Notes: generated from the sequence alone by a model not told the origin. A stretch of DNA of 34,983 bases from Planctomycetota bacterium (GCA_026184295.1 JAHCJK010000047.1:1-34983); one strand, 5' to 3'; positions 1 to 9,322 are shown, numbered from the stretch's first letter. Made by a program: numbers and translations.

Positions 1-3000
1 TTCCACGAGAGGTCGAAGGCGTGCCAGCCGGGCTCGGGCAGCGCGCCCTTGGCCTGGGTGCCCTCGGCCGGTTCGGTCTTGGGCGCGGGCGGCACGCCGA
101 AGACGAGTTCCTTCTTGTCGCACGCGACCAGCAGCGCGCCCGCGCCGGCGTTCGCGCGCCCGCGCGATCCCGTGGACGCGAAGATCGGCCCGCGCGGATT
201 CTTCGCGATGTTCGCGAGGAAGCGCACGCGCCCTTCGGCGTCGGTGACGTGCATGCGCGCGGAGATCTCCAGCCCCGCGCGCGCGTCGATCGCCTTCCCG
301 CCCGCGGGCGCGTCCGGCGCGCCGTCCACGAGCGCCAGTTGCCGGCCCGGCGCCAGCCGCTGAATCGGCTGCACGGCCTCGTTGCCGAAGGCCTCGTCGG
401 CCACCGCGCCCTGGTCGAACGACGCGTAAAAGCTGGCGCGGTCCTTGGGGCGCGCGGACTCGACGATCAACAGGGCGGTAAAATCGCGCTTCAGCACGGG
501 CACTTTCAGGACCGTCTCGCCGAGCGGGATTTCCGCGCCGGTCTCGGCGTTCAGGACCACGCTCGCGGCGCGGTCCATGCCGAGCTTCGACCAGTCCACG
601 GCGATCTCAGCCACGCGTTCCTCGCGCGAGGTATTCACCACCCACGCGAGCGCGCGGCGCGGGGTCTTGTGCAGGCTCACCGCGCAGCCGTCGGTCGCGG
701 TCTTGAGCGCGTTTTCGGGCTTCCAGTAGCCGGTGAATTCCACGTCGGCCCGGTAAAGCCGCCCTTCCTGCGCGAGCACGTTATAGAAGGTGACCTGTTC
801 GGGCAGGATGTCGTGCGCCATCACCCAGCCGACGAACTGGTGCGTGTGCTTGGGTTCAAAGACGGTCTTGTGCCGCTGCGACTGGCACATCATCGTCATC
901 ACGCCGCCGGCGCAGACGGAACTCCCGATCGCGCGCATGCGCCCCGCGGGCAGCACCTCGATGTAATCGAACTGTTCGTCGGTCGGCTCGACGTTCTCGC
1001 CTTCAAAGAAAATGTCTCCGAACCACGCGTGGAAGGCCGCGCCCGAGGAGACGTGCTGCCAGAGGTTCGGCGCGGGGACGTTGTTCTCCTGGAACATCGT
1101 CTTCATGCGCTTGAAGTACTCGCGCTCGCCCAGGTAGCTGTAGCCGGGCTGCAGGCGCCCGTCGGGCCGGTAATACGCGCCGCCGGTCAGGAAGTTCTTC
1201 TCGAGCGCCAGGTAGTTCTCGTCCACGTAGAGCCCGCGGAAGCCGGACTCGCGCACCCATTCCTGGTAATGGTACAGGCGGAAGTCGGCCGGGCCGCGCC
1301 CCTGCGTCGTGTTGGCGTTGCTCAGTTCGCCCGGGGTCTCGCCCCAATCGACGGCGTACGCGTCGAACTTGTGCTTCTCGTAATCGAGGTAGCGGCCCAC
1401 CGAGTGCGCGATGGAGCCCACCATCGGGCGGTGCTTCCCGTCGAGCGGGAAGCGCGCGTACAGGCCCTTCGATTTCTCGTAGCTCCACGGGAACGGGCTG
1501 CAGTAGTACGGCCAGAGCACCGCCCAGTCGCCGTCGAACCAGAAGTAGGTGTTGCGCGCGTTCGGCAGGTCGGCGTCGTTGCCGCAGATAATCGAACGCC
1601 AGCCCGCCGGGAGCGGGCGCGACGGGAAGGTCTGGTAGGCGTACGTGAGCGTCGTCGGCGCCTTCAGGTCCGTGGGCAACTCGATAAAGTGCACGCGCAG
1701 CGTCACCGTGCCGTGGGCGCGGATGATCTCCTGCGTCGGGCGGCTGCGGTCGTCGTCGGTGATCCAGCCCTTGTCGTTATCGGCCACCCACAAGAAAGCG
1801 CGCTCGGAATTCGTCAGCCAGATGTACGGGACAAAGTCGCCGATGAGCATCCCCGAGGCCGTCTGCTGGCTGGTCCAGCGTTCGGGGGTCTTGTCGTGCA
1901 CCGCGGCCCATCCGCCCGCGGTGGTGCAGAAGTGCGTCGCCTCGGCCTCGGGCAGCACCAGTTCCCAGTACAGCCCGTCGATCTTCGCGCCGGCCTTCGC
2001 GTCGGCGGGCGCGATGGTCAGGGTATTCTTCACGAAGCCGTCGAACTCCACGCGCGAGCTGGACGCCAGCGCCAGCCCCGCGCCCTCGCCCGTGCCGCTC
2101 AGGTCCGCGCCGGCCTCGACGAGCCGGTCGAGCTTCGGCGCGGAGGCCGCGATCGGCACTTCCTGGCCGTCCTTGAGCGCGACGAGGCGCATCGAGGCGA
2201 TCTGGTTCACGCCTCCGTTGGCGATCTTCTCGACCAGCCCGAGGCCGTTCACCTTCATCGAGCGGTTCCAGACGCCCACGTCGCCGTTCGCGTAGGTCAC
2301 CGGCGTCCACGGCGCGACCACCTTGTCGGTGATGCCGATGCCGTTCTCGGACCACTTGAACTTCGAGCGCACCAGGCTCACGTCCACGCGCTCGGTCTTC
2401 AGCGCCTTGCCGTCCTTGTCTTCGACGGTCACTTCGACCTTCACGGGCATGGGCTCGGGAAGATTCAGCGGGCGCAGTTCCAGCAGCGGCTTGCCTTCCT
2501 TCTGGAGTTTCTTGTTCTCCTTCTCGATGTTGCGGTTCTGTTCCTCGACCTGCGCGAGGCGCGCGAAATCCTGGAGCGGAATCTTGAGGCTGTTCAGAAA
2601 GAGGTGCGTGTTCGCGTAGTCGTGGCGGAACTCCGGGAGCTTGCTCGTCAGCAGCACCTTTTCGTTCTGGTTCGGGTCGAGGATGCGCACGGTGCCGCCG
2701 GCGGCCTGGGCCTTCGCGGGCAGGTCGAAGATGTCGGCGCGCAGCACGAGCACGTTCGACTCCGGCCCGTACTTGGCGACGACCTCGAGTTCCTTCGCTT
2801 CCTTCGCGTTCTCCGGGCGCGTGGGCGCCTTGGGCGTCCAGCCCGTCGCCGAGTACGCGAAACTCTGGCGGAAGACCGCCGCGCCGTCCTTGCCGAGCAC
2901 GCTTAGCGTAAAGTACCCGCCGCGCGCGCCGTCCTTGCCCACCGTGGTGTTGGCCTCGGGCAGTTCGCCCGCGAAGGCCAGTTCCTTGCGTTCGCCGGCC

Positions 3001-3884
3001 TGAAGCGTCAGCGTCTGCTTCTCGACCTTGTCGCCTTCGCCGGCGACGGGTTCCTTCTGCCAGCGCAGTTCGACGTTGACCTCCGCCGCGGACTTTTCCG
3101 GCGCGAGGATCGCGACCGGGAAGGCGTACTTCCCGCTCAGCACCGTCGTCGCGCCGCGGAACTGCACGACCACGCCGTCGTCCACGAGCTTGACCGGCGG
3201 ATGTTGGCCGAGCTCCGCGAAGCCCTGCGTCACCGACCACGAGGCCTGCGGGGCTGGCTGCGCGCCCGGGCAGGTGCGGCAGAGCAGGAAGCGCCAGACC
3301 TCGCCGTTCGCATACGCGCGTCCGTTGAAGTCCTTGAACGGAACGGAAGCCTCCATCGTGTATTCGGTCTCGCTCTCGGTCACCGCGACGTCCCACGTGC
3401 CCTTCCAGCCCTGCGCGGTGTAGCCGCGCGTGGGGATCATCTGCTGGTCGAGCACCGCCGGGTACGTGTTGATCACGCTCTGGTAGGTCTCCGGCACGAG
3501 GCTCGGCGGCGTGACCCAGATTTCGATGGAAGGATCGCCGAAGGAGTAGTCGTCGTTCTCGCGCACGCTCTTCCAGAGCTTCCATTCGTGATCGCCGCGC
3601 GTGCACTGGAAGAGGAAATAGATCTTCTGCTCGTCGAAGCCGAGCGCCATCGTCGTCGCGGCCTGCTGCATCTGATGGCCGAAGGGCGTCATCATCCCCG
3701 AGGTCGTCAGGACCGCGTCCCATTCGCCCTTCTCGGCCTTGCCGTCGATCTTGGGGGCCTGCTTCATCCGGCGCGCGGTGAACTCCCCCACCGGCAGGCG
3801 TTCCTTGGTCTCGGCGCCGGGCAGGTTCGCCGCGAGGCCGGCCAGGAAGGCGAGCGCGCAGGTAAAGGCAAGAGCGTGGCGCAT
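1..3884 (-). CDS. Large secreted glycoside-hydrolase-like protein (DUF6067-like), C-terminus cut off
   Basis: This frame is open from an ATG at 3884 to the left edge, so at least 1294 residues are present and the stop lies outside the window. AAGGAG stands about 9 bases before the ATG. The N-terminus (MRHALAFTCALAFLAG...) is a Sec signal peptide, followed by a CBM9/DOMON-like segment beginning APKIDGKAEKGEWD. The middle is beta-rich. A barrel-like region includes YAVDWGETPGE, GLYVDENYL and GDIFFEGENVEP, with several Asp/Glu at strand ends as in retaining or inverting glycosidases. A LamG-like domain starts near ASFYASFDQGAV. From memory this resembles DUF6067-type glycoside-hydrolase-like proteins of Planctomycetota and Armatimonadota; I cannot confirm that here. 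It lies 54 bases behind another secreted glycosidase-like gene and is probably in the same operon under the GntR/LacI regulator. Catalytic residues and substrate are unknown. Confidence 0.8.
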   Translation of the reverse strand, partial: MRHALAFTCALAFLAGLAANLPGAETKERLPVGEFTARRMKQAPKIDGKAEKGEWDAVLTTSGMMTPFGHQMQQAATTMALGFDEQKIYFLFQCTRGDHEWKLWKSVRENDDYSFGDPSIEIWVTPPSLVPETYQSVINTYPAVLDQQMIPTRGYTAQGWKGTWDVAVTESETEYTMEASVPFKDFNGRAYANGEVWRFLLCRTCPGAQPAPQASWSVTQGFAELGQHPPVKLVDDGVVVQFRGATTVLSGKYAFPVAILAPEKSAAEVNVELRWQKEPVAGEGDKVEKQTLTLQAGERKELAFAGELPEANTTVGKDGARGGYFTLSVLGKDGAAVFRQSFAYSATGWTPKAPTRPENAKEAKELEVVAKYGPESNVLVLRADIFDLPAKAQAAGGTVRILDPNQNEKVLLTSKLPEFRHDYANTHLFLNSLKIPLQDFARLAQVEEQNRNIEKENKKLQKEGKPLLELRPLNLPEPMPVKVEVTVEDKDGKALKTERVDVSLVRSKFKWSENGIGITDKVVAPWTPVTYANGDVGVWNRSMKVNGLGLVEKIANGGVNQIASMRLVALKDGQEVPIAASAPKLDRLVEAGADLSGTGEGAGLALASSSRVEFDGFVKNTLTIAPADAKAGAKIDGLYWELVLPEAEATHFCTTAGGWAAVHDKTPERWTSQQTASGMLIGDFVPYIWLTNSERAFLWVADNDKGWITDDDRSRPTQEIIRAHGTVTLRVHFIELPTDLKAPTTLTYAYQTFPSRPLPAGWRSIICGNDADLPNARNTYFWFDGDWAVLWPYYCSPFPWSYEKSKGLYARFPLDGKHRPMVGSIAHSVGRYLDYEKHKFDAYAVDWGETPGELSNANTTQGRGPADFRLYHYQEWVRESGFRGLYVDENYLALEKNFLTGGAYYRPDGRLQPGYSYLGEREYFKRMKTMFQENNVPAPNLWQHVSSGAAFHAWFGDIFFEGENVEPTDEQFDYIEVLPAGRMRAIGSSVCAGGVMTMMCQSQRHKTVFEPKHTHQFVGWVMAHDILPEQVTFYNVLAQEGRLYRADVEFTGYWKPENALKTATDGCAVSLHKTPRRALAWVVNTSREERVAEIAVDWSKLGMDRAASVVLNAETGAEIPLGETVLKVPVLKRDFTALLIVESARPKDRASFYASFDQGAVADEAFGNEAVQPIQRLAPGRQLALVDGAPDAPAGGKAIDARAGLEISARMHVTDAEGRVRFLANIAKNPRGPIFASTGSRGRANAGAGALLVACDKKELVFGVPPAPKTEPAEGTQAKGALPEPGWHAFDLSW

Positions 3885-3938
3885 GGCGGACTCCTTTTTA
3901 TGAAGCGTGGAGGCGGCGGAAGTTCGGGCGGCGCGGGG

Positions 3939-5750
3939 CTACTTCGCGGGCTTGGCGTCCGCGGGTTTCGCGTCCGCCGGCTTGGCCTCGGCGGTCTTGC
4001 CCTGGCCTTTCACTTCGTCGTACAGGGCCTTGGCTTCCTTGTTGCGGTTGGAACCGAACCAGCCGTGAATCATCAGGATGTCGCCGCGCGCGACGGCGGC
4101 CTTCAGTTCCTCGCGGTGCTTCACGAAGTCGCCGTCGCAGACGTTGACGACGCTGAAGGCCTTCGGCAGGAGCGCCTGAATGCCGGCCGGCGTGCCGTAG
4201 CCGCCCATGTCGAGTTCCATGTACTGCGCGCAGAAGGCCCACTGCGCGGCGTGCCAGGCGAAGTTGTCGTGCGGGAGTTCGGGAATCAGCAGCACGTCCG
4301 GGTGGTCGGCCTGAACCTTGCGCCAGGCCATCGCGTTCACCAGCATCCATTCGAACTTCTGTTCCTCGCCGACGGGCTGGAAGGTGCCGTTCGTGTCGAT
4401 GTAGAAGATCGTGCAGCCCCAGCGCTTCTTCGCGTACGCGACCTTGTCGCTCAGCCGTTCGGCGATGGGGAAAAATTTCCACCACGGCACGTCCTTGGGA
4501 TGGATCGCGGAGTAGTGGTTGCCGCGTTCCTCAGCGCCGTCGCTGCCGGTGCCGTGGTTCCAGGTCTTCTTCTTTTCGTCCCAGTACACCTGCGAAGGCC
4601 GGATGCAGACGCCGGTGCGGATGCCCGCGTCGGCGAAGACCTTGAAGTAATCGTCGGCGATCTCGTCGAACTCCGGCGCGAGCTTCTTCGCCAGGCGCGC
4701 GTCGCCGAGGTACGTGATCGGATGCGGGTTCTCGCTGCCTTCGACATCCCAGAAGATCATGCCCTGCGCGTCGGCGGCCTTGAGCGTCTTCACGCAGTTG
4801 GCGGCATCCTTGAGCGCCAGTTCCTTGAAGTTGGCTTTGCCATCGGGCGTGGTGATGTCGATCTTCGGGTTGTTGAACCAGCCGCGCGGATTCGTCGCCG
4901 ACTTGTGGTCCTTGTAGTTCGAAGAACGCATCAGCATTCCGATGGGCCGGCGGTCTTCCCAGGCGCGCATCGGCGCGTAGTGCTTGCGGAAGGCCTCCGC
5001 CGCCTCGCCGACGGCCTCGTACGCGTTCGCCCCCGCCGCGGCCACGCGCACCGTCACCGAAAGCGTCAGGCGCTGGCCGGCTTCCACGCGCGGAAGGCCG
5101 TGCGGTTCCACCGTGTACGCCCCCGGCGCGGCCACGTACACGCCTCCGCGCAGCACGACCGGCAGGTCCAGCGGCGCGCCCGCGGCCGGCTTGGCGAAGC
5201 CGAAATAGAACGGAGGATCGACGCTGAGGTTGCAGAGCAGCAGGCGGGCGTCGGGAAAGTCGCAGGTCGTCAGCGCCAGGTTGTCCAGCGCCGAGGCCGT
5301 GCGCGGCGGGCCCTTTTTCCAATTCGTGGGCGCGGACGGCAGGTGCAACTGCATCAAGGCGAGGTCGAAGTCCGCGAGCGTCTTCTGCGACGTGTTCGTC
5401 AGCGTCACGTCCAGGTCGAGCCGGTTTCCCGCGGGCTTGTAGAGCACCTCCACTCCGCCCCACGCGTACTCGGCGCGCCACGTCTTCTTCGCTTCGTCGA
5501 AAGAGACTTTGCCGCCGGTGAGGTCGGCCTTCTCGAAGGCGTACTTCTTGTAGCCGTTCTCGTCGAGCGTGGTGCTCTCGAGCGTCACCGAGGCCAGCGC
5601 GGGCACGGGCAGTTTGGCCAGTTCGGCGTCGCCGGTTTTCAGGCTCTTCAATCCGTTCGCGTCGAAGGCCGCCTGGAGCGTGGGCTCGGCGGCGCGGGCG
5701 GTGGCGCCCAGCAGGATAAGCGCGCAAACCATCGGCATGACGTGGCGCAT
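3939..5750 (-). CDS. Secreted glycosidase-like protein with predicted TIM-barrel half
   Basis: 603 residues, started at 5750 because AAGGAGG lies just upstream. Signal peptide at residues 1-20 (cut near ATARA|AEP). Residues about 25-240 look like a beta-sandwich, as in the N-terminal domains of clan GH-D/GH31-type enzymes. From about 250 on, alternating helices and strands carry MIFWDVEGSENPHP, GVCIRPSQVYW, FYIDTNGTF and LLIPELPHD, which fit the strand ends of a (beta/alpha)8 barrel with acidic residues in the pocket. The C-terminus is a low-complexity repeat of KPADA units. I do not recognise a named family. It lies 28 bases after the GntR/LacI regulator and before the larger secreted protein, and both signal peptides begin MRH with similar hydrophobic cores. 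Likely role: breakdown of an extracellular or periplasmic glycan whose sugar is sensed by the regulator. Function is inferred, not shown. Confidence 0.8.
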   Translation of the reverse strand: MRHVMPMVCALILLGATARAAEPTLQAAFDANGLKSLKTGDAELAKLPVPALASVTLESTTLDENGYKKYAFEKADLTGGKVSFDEAKKTWRAEYAWGGVEVLYKPAGNRLDLDVTLTNTSQKTLADFDLALMQLHLPSAPTNWKKGPPRTASALDNLALTTCDFPDARLLLCNLSVDPPFYFGFAKPAAGAPLDLPVVLRGGVYVAAPGAYTVEPHGLPRVEAGQRLTLSVTVRVAAAGANAYEAVGEAAEAFRKHYAPMRAWEDRRPIGMLMRSSNYKDHKSATNPRGWFNNPKIDITTPDGKANFKELALKDAANCVKTLKAADAQGMIFWDVEGSENPHPITYLGDARLAKKLAPEFDEIADDYFKVFADAGIRTGVCIRPSQVYWDEKKKTWNHGTGSDGAEERGNHYSAIHPKDVPWWKFFPIAERLSDKVAYAKKRWGCTIFYIDTNGTFQPVGEEQKFEWMLVNAMAWRKVQADHPDVLLIPELPHDNFAWHAAQWAFCAQYMELDMGGYGTPAGIQALLPKAFSVVNVCDGDFVKHREELKAAVARGDILMIHGWFGSNRNKEAKALYDEVKGQGKTAEAKPADAKPADAKPAK

Positions 5751-5778
5751 AGAAAAGATCCTCCTTGATTACGCTTCA

Positions 5779-6879
5779 TTACGATCCGTGCTGCGTGCCG
5801 GCCGGCTCACGCCAGGCCTCCAGGAGTTCGGACGTGTCTTCGGTCACCAGGCGCAACGGCGAGAGCATCTCTTCGGGCACGCGCGGGCGGCGTTCCATCA
5901 GATCGCTGAGAATCTGGCCCATCGCGTCGGCATAGGCGTCGGGATCGACCTCGATCTTGGCGACCGGGAACGGCGCCGGATAGTTCGCGCCCCGGTTGGC
6001 ATGCGTGACCACCAGCAGTTCGGACGGGACGTTCACCCGCAGTTCCAGCAGCGCCGAGCGGACGTCGGAAAAGAGGATGTCGTCGGTGACGATCAGGGCG
6101 TCGGGCTTGGGCCCGGGCGCCGACCAGAGCGCCCGGAACGCCTTCCAGCCCGCGCCCACCATGGCGGGATGGATGCCCGCGCGAATCCATTCGGGGCGCG
6201 TCTGCCCCCCGGCGGCCTGAATCGCGGCCAGAATCGGTTCGGGTTCGCCCCAGCCGATGCAGGCGATGTTCCTGCGGCCCAGCGCAATCAGGTGGTCCAG
6301 TCCCAGGCGCATGATGCGCTGCAGGTCGATCACCACGCGGTGCTTGAAGGCGCTCGTGCCGCCGACCACCGGCACCCCGGCGGCCTCGACGGACTTGAAC
6401 CAGGCCTTGCTGGGATCGAGCGCCACCGCCGCGACGCCGCCGATGCGGTGCGCGCGCAGGTCTTCGACGAAATCTTCGCAGGTCAGTTCGCCGTTCCAGG
6501 GCTGGTCCGGAGCCAGTTCGCCGAGGTACAGCCGGGGGCTCATGTTGCGCTTGCGTAGCGCGACGCGCAGTTGCTGGACCACGCGGCGATAAAAGATCGA
6601 CGTGCGCGGGTGGGCGATGTCGAGTTCCATCAGCACGGCCGCGGCGCGCTTGGCACCGCGCGAACTCACGTAGGTCCCGCTCCCCTGGCGGCGTTCGATC
6701 AGGCCTTCTTCCACCAGCGCGCTCAGGGCCTCGCGTGCCGTCATCACGCTCACGCGGTACTTCTTCGCGATCTCGTTCTGCGAGTCCAGCCGGTCGCCGG
6801 GATGGAGTTCGTCCAGGATCTGCTGGCGCAGCGCGAGCACGATCTTGCGGTGAAGCGGTTGATGGGTCTGCGTTTGCAT
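5779..6879 (-). CDS. GntR-type winged-helix / LacI-type sensor hybrid transcription regulator
   Basis: 366 residues. Residues 1-75 are a GntR winged helix (NEIAKKYRVSVMTAREALSAL, then IERRQGSGTYV for the wing). From about residue 80 the protein has the periplasmic-binding-protein fold used as effector domain by LacI repressors (VAAVALDPS, GVPVVGGTSA, NIACIGWGEP, PDALIVTDDIL). This arrangement is the one known from AraR of Bacillus subtilis, where a sugar releases the repressor from DNA. The start at 6879 has GGAG about 12 bases upstream; its transcript leader would be very short. It is the first gene of a probable operon with two secreted glycosidase-like genes. Operator-like repeats overlap its putative promoter, suggesting autoregulation and sugar-induced expression. 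The effector is unknown. Confidence 0.92.
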   Translation of the reverse strand: MQTQTHQPLHRKIVLALRQQILDELHPGDRLDSQNEIAKKYRVSVMTAREALSALVEEGLIERRQGSGTYVSSRGAKRAAAVLMELDIAHPRTSIFYRRVVQQLRVALRKRNMSPRLYLGELAPDQPWNGELTCEDFVEDLRAHRIGGVAAVALDPSKAWFKSVEAAGVPVVGGTSAFKHRVVIDLQRIMRLGLDHLIALGRRNIACIGWGEPEPILAAIQAAGGQTRPEWIRAGIHPAMVGAGWKAFRALWSAPGPKPDALIVTDDILFSDVRSALLELRVNVPSELLVVTHANRGANYPAPFPVAKIEVDPDAYADAMGQILSDLMERRPRVPEEMLSPLRLVTEDTSELLEAWREPAGTQHGS

Positions 6880-6900
6880 CGCGCCGAAGGCTCCAGGTAC

Positions 6901-6931
6901 AAGTTATCTGTTCTATTTTGAAGTTGTCTAC
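6901..6931 (-). promoter_or_regulatory. Promoter of the regulator operon overlapped by two operator-like repeats
   Basis: Read on the minus strand, TAGACA (6925-6930) and GATAAC (6903-6908) are separated by 16 bases and fit a sigma-70 promoter for the GntR/LacI gene. Both elements lie inside copies of a repeat, YAGAYAACTT: one at 6921-6931 and one at 6901-6910, exactly 20 bases apart. A repressor bound here would cover both promoter boxes. The repeats are seen directly; the promoter and operator roles are inferred. Confidence 0.5.
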
Positions 6932-6986
6932 TCGCCGCCGACCTCCCTGTGTACACCAGCCCGTGGTTTGATGTCCACACATAACC

Positions 6987-7004
6987 GTATATTTTTAAAC
7001 ATAC
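6987..7004. repeat. Imperfect 18-base palindrome in AT-rich intergenic DNA
   Basis: GTATATTTTTAAACATAC pairs with itself in 7 of 9 positions. It stands in an AT-rich patch between the DUF6785-like gene and the GntR/LacI regulator. Its size resembles LacI-type operators, but the local regulator has a GntR DNA-binding head, so this could simply be AT-rich promoter DNA. Confidence 0.35.
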
Positions 7005-7065
7005 TGTAAAATACTCGCCTAGAAGACCCTGGGCCGCAGCATAGGCGGATATTCGTTGTCTCCGG

Positions 7066-7096
7066 CAAGTTATCTGATAAGTTATCTACTAACTTG
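7066..7096. promoter_or_regulatory. Second operator-like cluster upstream of the regulator operon
   Basis: Two further copies of AAGTTATCT (7067-7075 and 7079-7087) are 12 bases apart. They are flanked by an outer inverted repeat, CAAGTTA (7066-7072) and TAACTTG (7090-7096). The inner TTATCTGATAA is also palindromic. With the pair at 6901-6931 this gives four copies within 190 bases, which suggests looping or cooperative binding by the GntR/LacI protein. No other gene lies in 6880-7154. Confidence 0.5.
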
Positions 7097-7154
7097 GCAG
7101 AGTTAGAGGCTTGCCGGTGTTCTAACCAAAGATGGGTGTGTGGTTTGAGGCCGG

Positions 7155-9269
7155 TTACGTCGGAAGCATGAAGTAGCTGTTGGTGTTGTTCATCCAGGCG
7201 GCGATGAGCTTCCAGAAGAGCGTCGCGCAGGCTTCGCCCACGACCAAGCCGATGAAGAAGCGCTTGGTGGTCATGTACGTGCGCGCCCCGCCGAACTTCA
7301 CGATCATCAGTTTGACCGCCCAGCCCAGGAAGAAGGAGAACCAGAGGCAGACCAGCGGATACGGACCCATCCAGAAGACGAACCCGATCGGGTGCGGGAA
7401 CCAGAAGAGGAACTTGCGGATCGAGATCGCCGCCGTCATCAGCACCGTGCCCGCCACGATCCAGCCGATCTGCGTCCAGTCCCGCCGCGCCGCGATCGGA
7501 TACTCGCTCTCGGGGACTTCCCGCCCTTCGGCCTCCGCCTTCTTCTGCTTCTGCTCGAACGCCGCGATCTGCGAGGCCATGTTCGACATCTTGTCGTACT
7601 CGCCGCGCGGGAAACTCTGGTAGTACCACGCCATCTGGCTCGCCCCGCCCGGATTCCGGTACGCGGTCCGCAGGTGCGAATAAAAGGTCACGCCCAGCGA
7701 CGTCACCACCGCCAGGGCCAATCCCGCGACCAGCGTGCGCCGCCGCAGCGCCGTCCGCCCGGACAGGTGCATGGTGGTCATCACGTTCGGCATAAAGACC
7801 ACGCGGTACCAGTCGGCGACCATCACGCGGTCCCAGATGGCCAGCTTCACGAACTGCGAGGTCCCCATCACGGCCGGCGTCTGGACCATGCCCAGAAAGT
7901 GCACGGGGAAGACGTACATCTGCATGAAAAAGAGCCCGCCTTCGCAGGTCAGGCGCGTCATCCCGATCATCGCGATCAGGATAATCATCAGGATCATCGC
8001 GGCGTACACGAAGTGGATGCCCGACCACATCATCCAGGCGATCGAACCCACCACGCAGACGGCCAGCAGCGTCCACCAGAAACGCGGCGTCACTTCGCCC
8101 GGATCGTACTCGCGCTTGCGCGCGCCGATGGCTTCGAGGAAGGACCCGCCCAGTTCCTTGCGCGCCGTGTACAGGACGCCGAGCGAAAGCGCGACCAGCG
8201 CGCCGGTGCCCATTTCCATGTAGGGGCTGTTCCAGTAGGTCCGTTCGGACGTCAGCAACCCGGCCTGGATGAAGAACATCGCCGAGACGCGCGAGACGAT
8301 GAAGAAGAACCAGAGGCTGAACGAGACTTCCAGCGAGATCAGGTACGTGAGCCCGATCACCGACGGATAGATCATGCACGCGACCGGGTTGAGCCCGTTC
8401 CAGGGGGGCTCGGTGAGGTACTCGTTCATCCACTTTCCCTGCGGGATCCGCGGGATGTTCGAGTAGTAGTCCGCCAGGTTGTTGTAACTGTGGAAGAGGA
8501 AGACGATCGCGATCCCGCACAGCGCCATGCGGTCCTTGAGGAACGGCCCGGGCCCGGAGCCGTCCAGGCCGGCGACCATGTCTTCCGGCAGCTGCGCCAG
8601 AGGGAACGAGAGCTGTTCGTGTTCGGACCACTGCCGGCGAAGCAGGCCGCAGAGCGCGAAGATCGCGCCGAACATCATCAGCAGCGCGCCGCTCCACAGG
8701 GCATACGGCCCGGCCCACGCCCCCCAGGGGATCGATTCGCCCTGAGGCAGTCCGGTGTAAAACCATTCCAGCGGGCGCGACGTATTCGTGTCGTGCGGCG
8801 ACCAGAACGACGGGACATGCGGCAGGACCATCTTGGCGTAGTTGTTTTCCGGCGTGGCGTAGTGGAACCCGCCCGAGACTTCCGCGACCCAGAAGGTGAA
8901 GTACCCGCACCCGGGAATCGCGTTGACCACCATCGTCATGCAGAAGACCAGGACCAGGTCCTGGCGCGTCAGGCCCAGGCGCGACTGGAACTTCGCCAGC
9001 GTCAGCGTCACCGCGCCCGTCAGCACGAAGAGGAAGAAGACCGCTCCGGCAGGGAACATGTTGTTGGAAAGCGTCGTGCCGCGCAGAACGAAGTCGAAAT
9101 ATGGGATCACCAGCGAGATGGCCGTGACGCAGATCAGCCCCAGCGCCCAGCCGCGCCAGGTTGCGCCCTCTTCGGCGCCCAGCGGGAGCGTGGCCGAAGG
9201 CTGCGCGGCCGCCTCGACCCGCCGCCCTTGCAGGTGTTCAGGAATCAGCTTGTCGCCGGGGTTCGCCAT
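7155..9269 (-). CDS. DUF6785/DUF6784-like polytopic membrane protein, possible transporter
   Basis: With the start at 9269 (MANPGDKLIP) the protein has 704 residues. An in-frame ATG at 9422 would add 51 residues but would put a terminator-like hairpin inside the coding region, so I prefer 9269, although its ribosome site is weak. About a dozen hydrophobic spans are visible, beginning GWALGLICVTAISLVIPYFDF. Conserved-looking loops include NAIPGCGYFTFW, EHEQLSFPLAQLP and LTCEGGLFFMQMYVFP, and a charged segment rich in EQKQKKAEAEG precedes the last three spans. I recognise it as DUF6785-like from memory; members often neighbour sugar-degradation genes. The topology resembles oligopeptide-transporter-like permeases, but substrate and mechanism are unknown. 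It lies directly upstream of, and on the same strand as, the GntR/LacI-glycosidase operon, so it may import a degradation product. Confidence 0.8.
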   Translation of the reverse strand: MANPGDKLIPEHLQGRRVEAAAQPSATLPLGAEEGATWRGWALGLICVTAISLVIPYFDFVLRGTTLSNNMFPAGAVFFLFVLTGAVTLTLAKFQSRLGLTRQDLVLVFCMTMVVNAIPGCGYFTFWVAEVSGGFHYATPENNYAKMVLPHVPSFWSPHDTNTSRPLEWFYTGLPQGESIPWGAWAGPYALWSGALLMMFGAIFALCGLLRRQWSEHEQLSFPLAQLPEDMVAGLDGSGPGPFLKDRMALCGIAIVFLFHSYNNLADYYSNIPRIPQGKWMNEYLTEPPWNGLNPVACMIYPSVIGLTYLISLEVSFSLWFFFIVSRVSAMFFIQAGLLTSERTYWNSPYMEMGTGALVALSLGVLYTARKELGGSFLEAIGARKREYDPGEVTPRFWWTLLAVCVVGSIAWMMWSGIHFVYAAMILMIILIAMIGMTRLTCEGGLFFMQMYVFPVHFLGMVQTPAVMGTSQFVKLAIWDRVMVADWYRVVFMPNVMTTMHLSGRTALRRRTLVAGLALAVVTSLGVTFYSHLRTAYRNPGGASQMAWYYQSFPRGEYDKMSNMASQIAAFEQKQKKAEAEGREVPESEYPIAARRDWTQIGWIVAGTVLMTAAISIRKFLFWFPHPIGFVFWMGPYPLVCLWFSFFLGWAVKLMIVKFGGARTYMTTKRFFIGLVVGEACATLFWKLIAAWMNNTNSYFMLPT

Positions 9270-9322
9270 CGCACTTTCTTCGCAATCCGAAAGCTTGCCG
9301 GACCGTACCGCATCCATGGAAA

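Noticed and set aside
21..2906. A 961-codon open frame on the plus strand, and many other long frames opposite real genes
   Set aside because: They are shadows of GC-rich genes: Arg/Ala/Gly/His-rich composition, no ribosome sites, no recognisable domains, and the opposite strand encodes clear proteins.
6921..6931. GTAGACAAC shared between the GntR/LacI promoter and the island at 32769-32777, as a hint of a common regulator
   Set aside because: A shared 9-mer is expected by chance at appreciable frequency in 35 kb on both strands.
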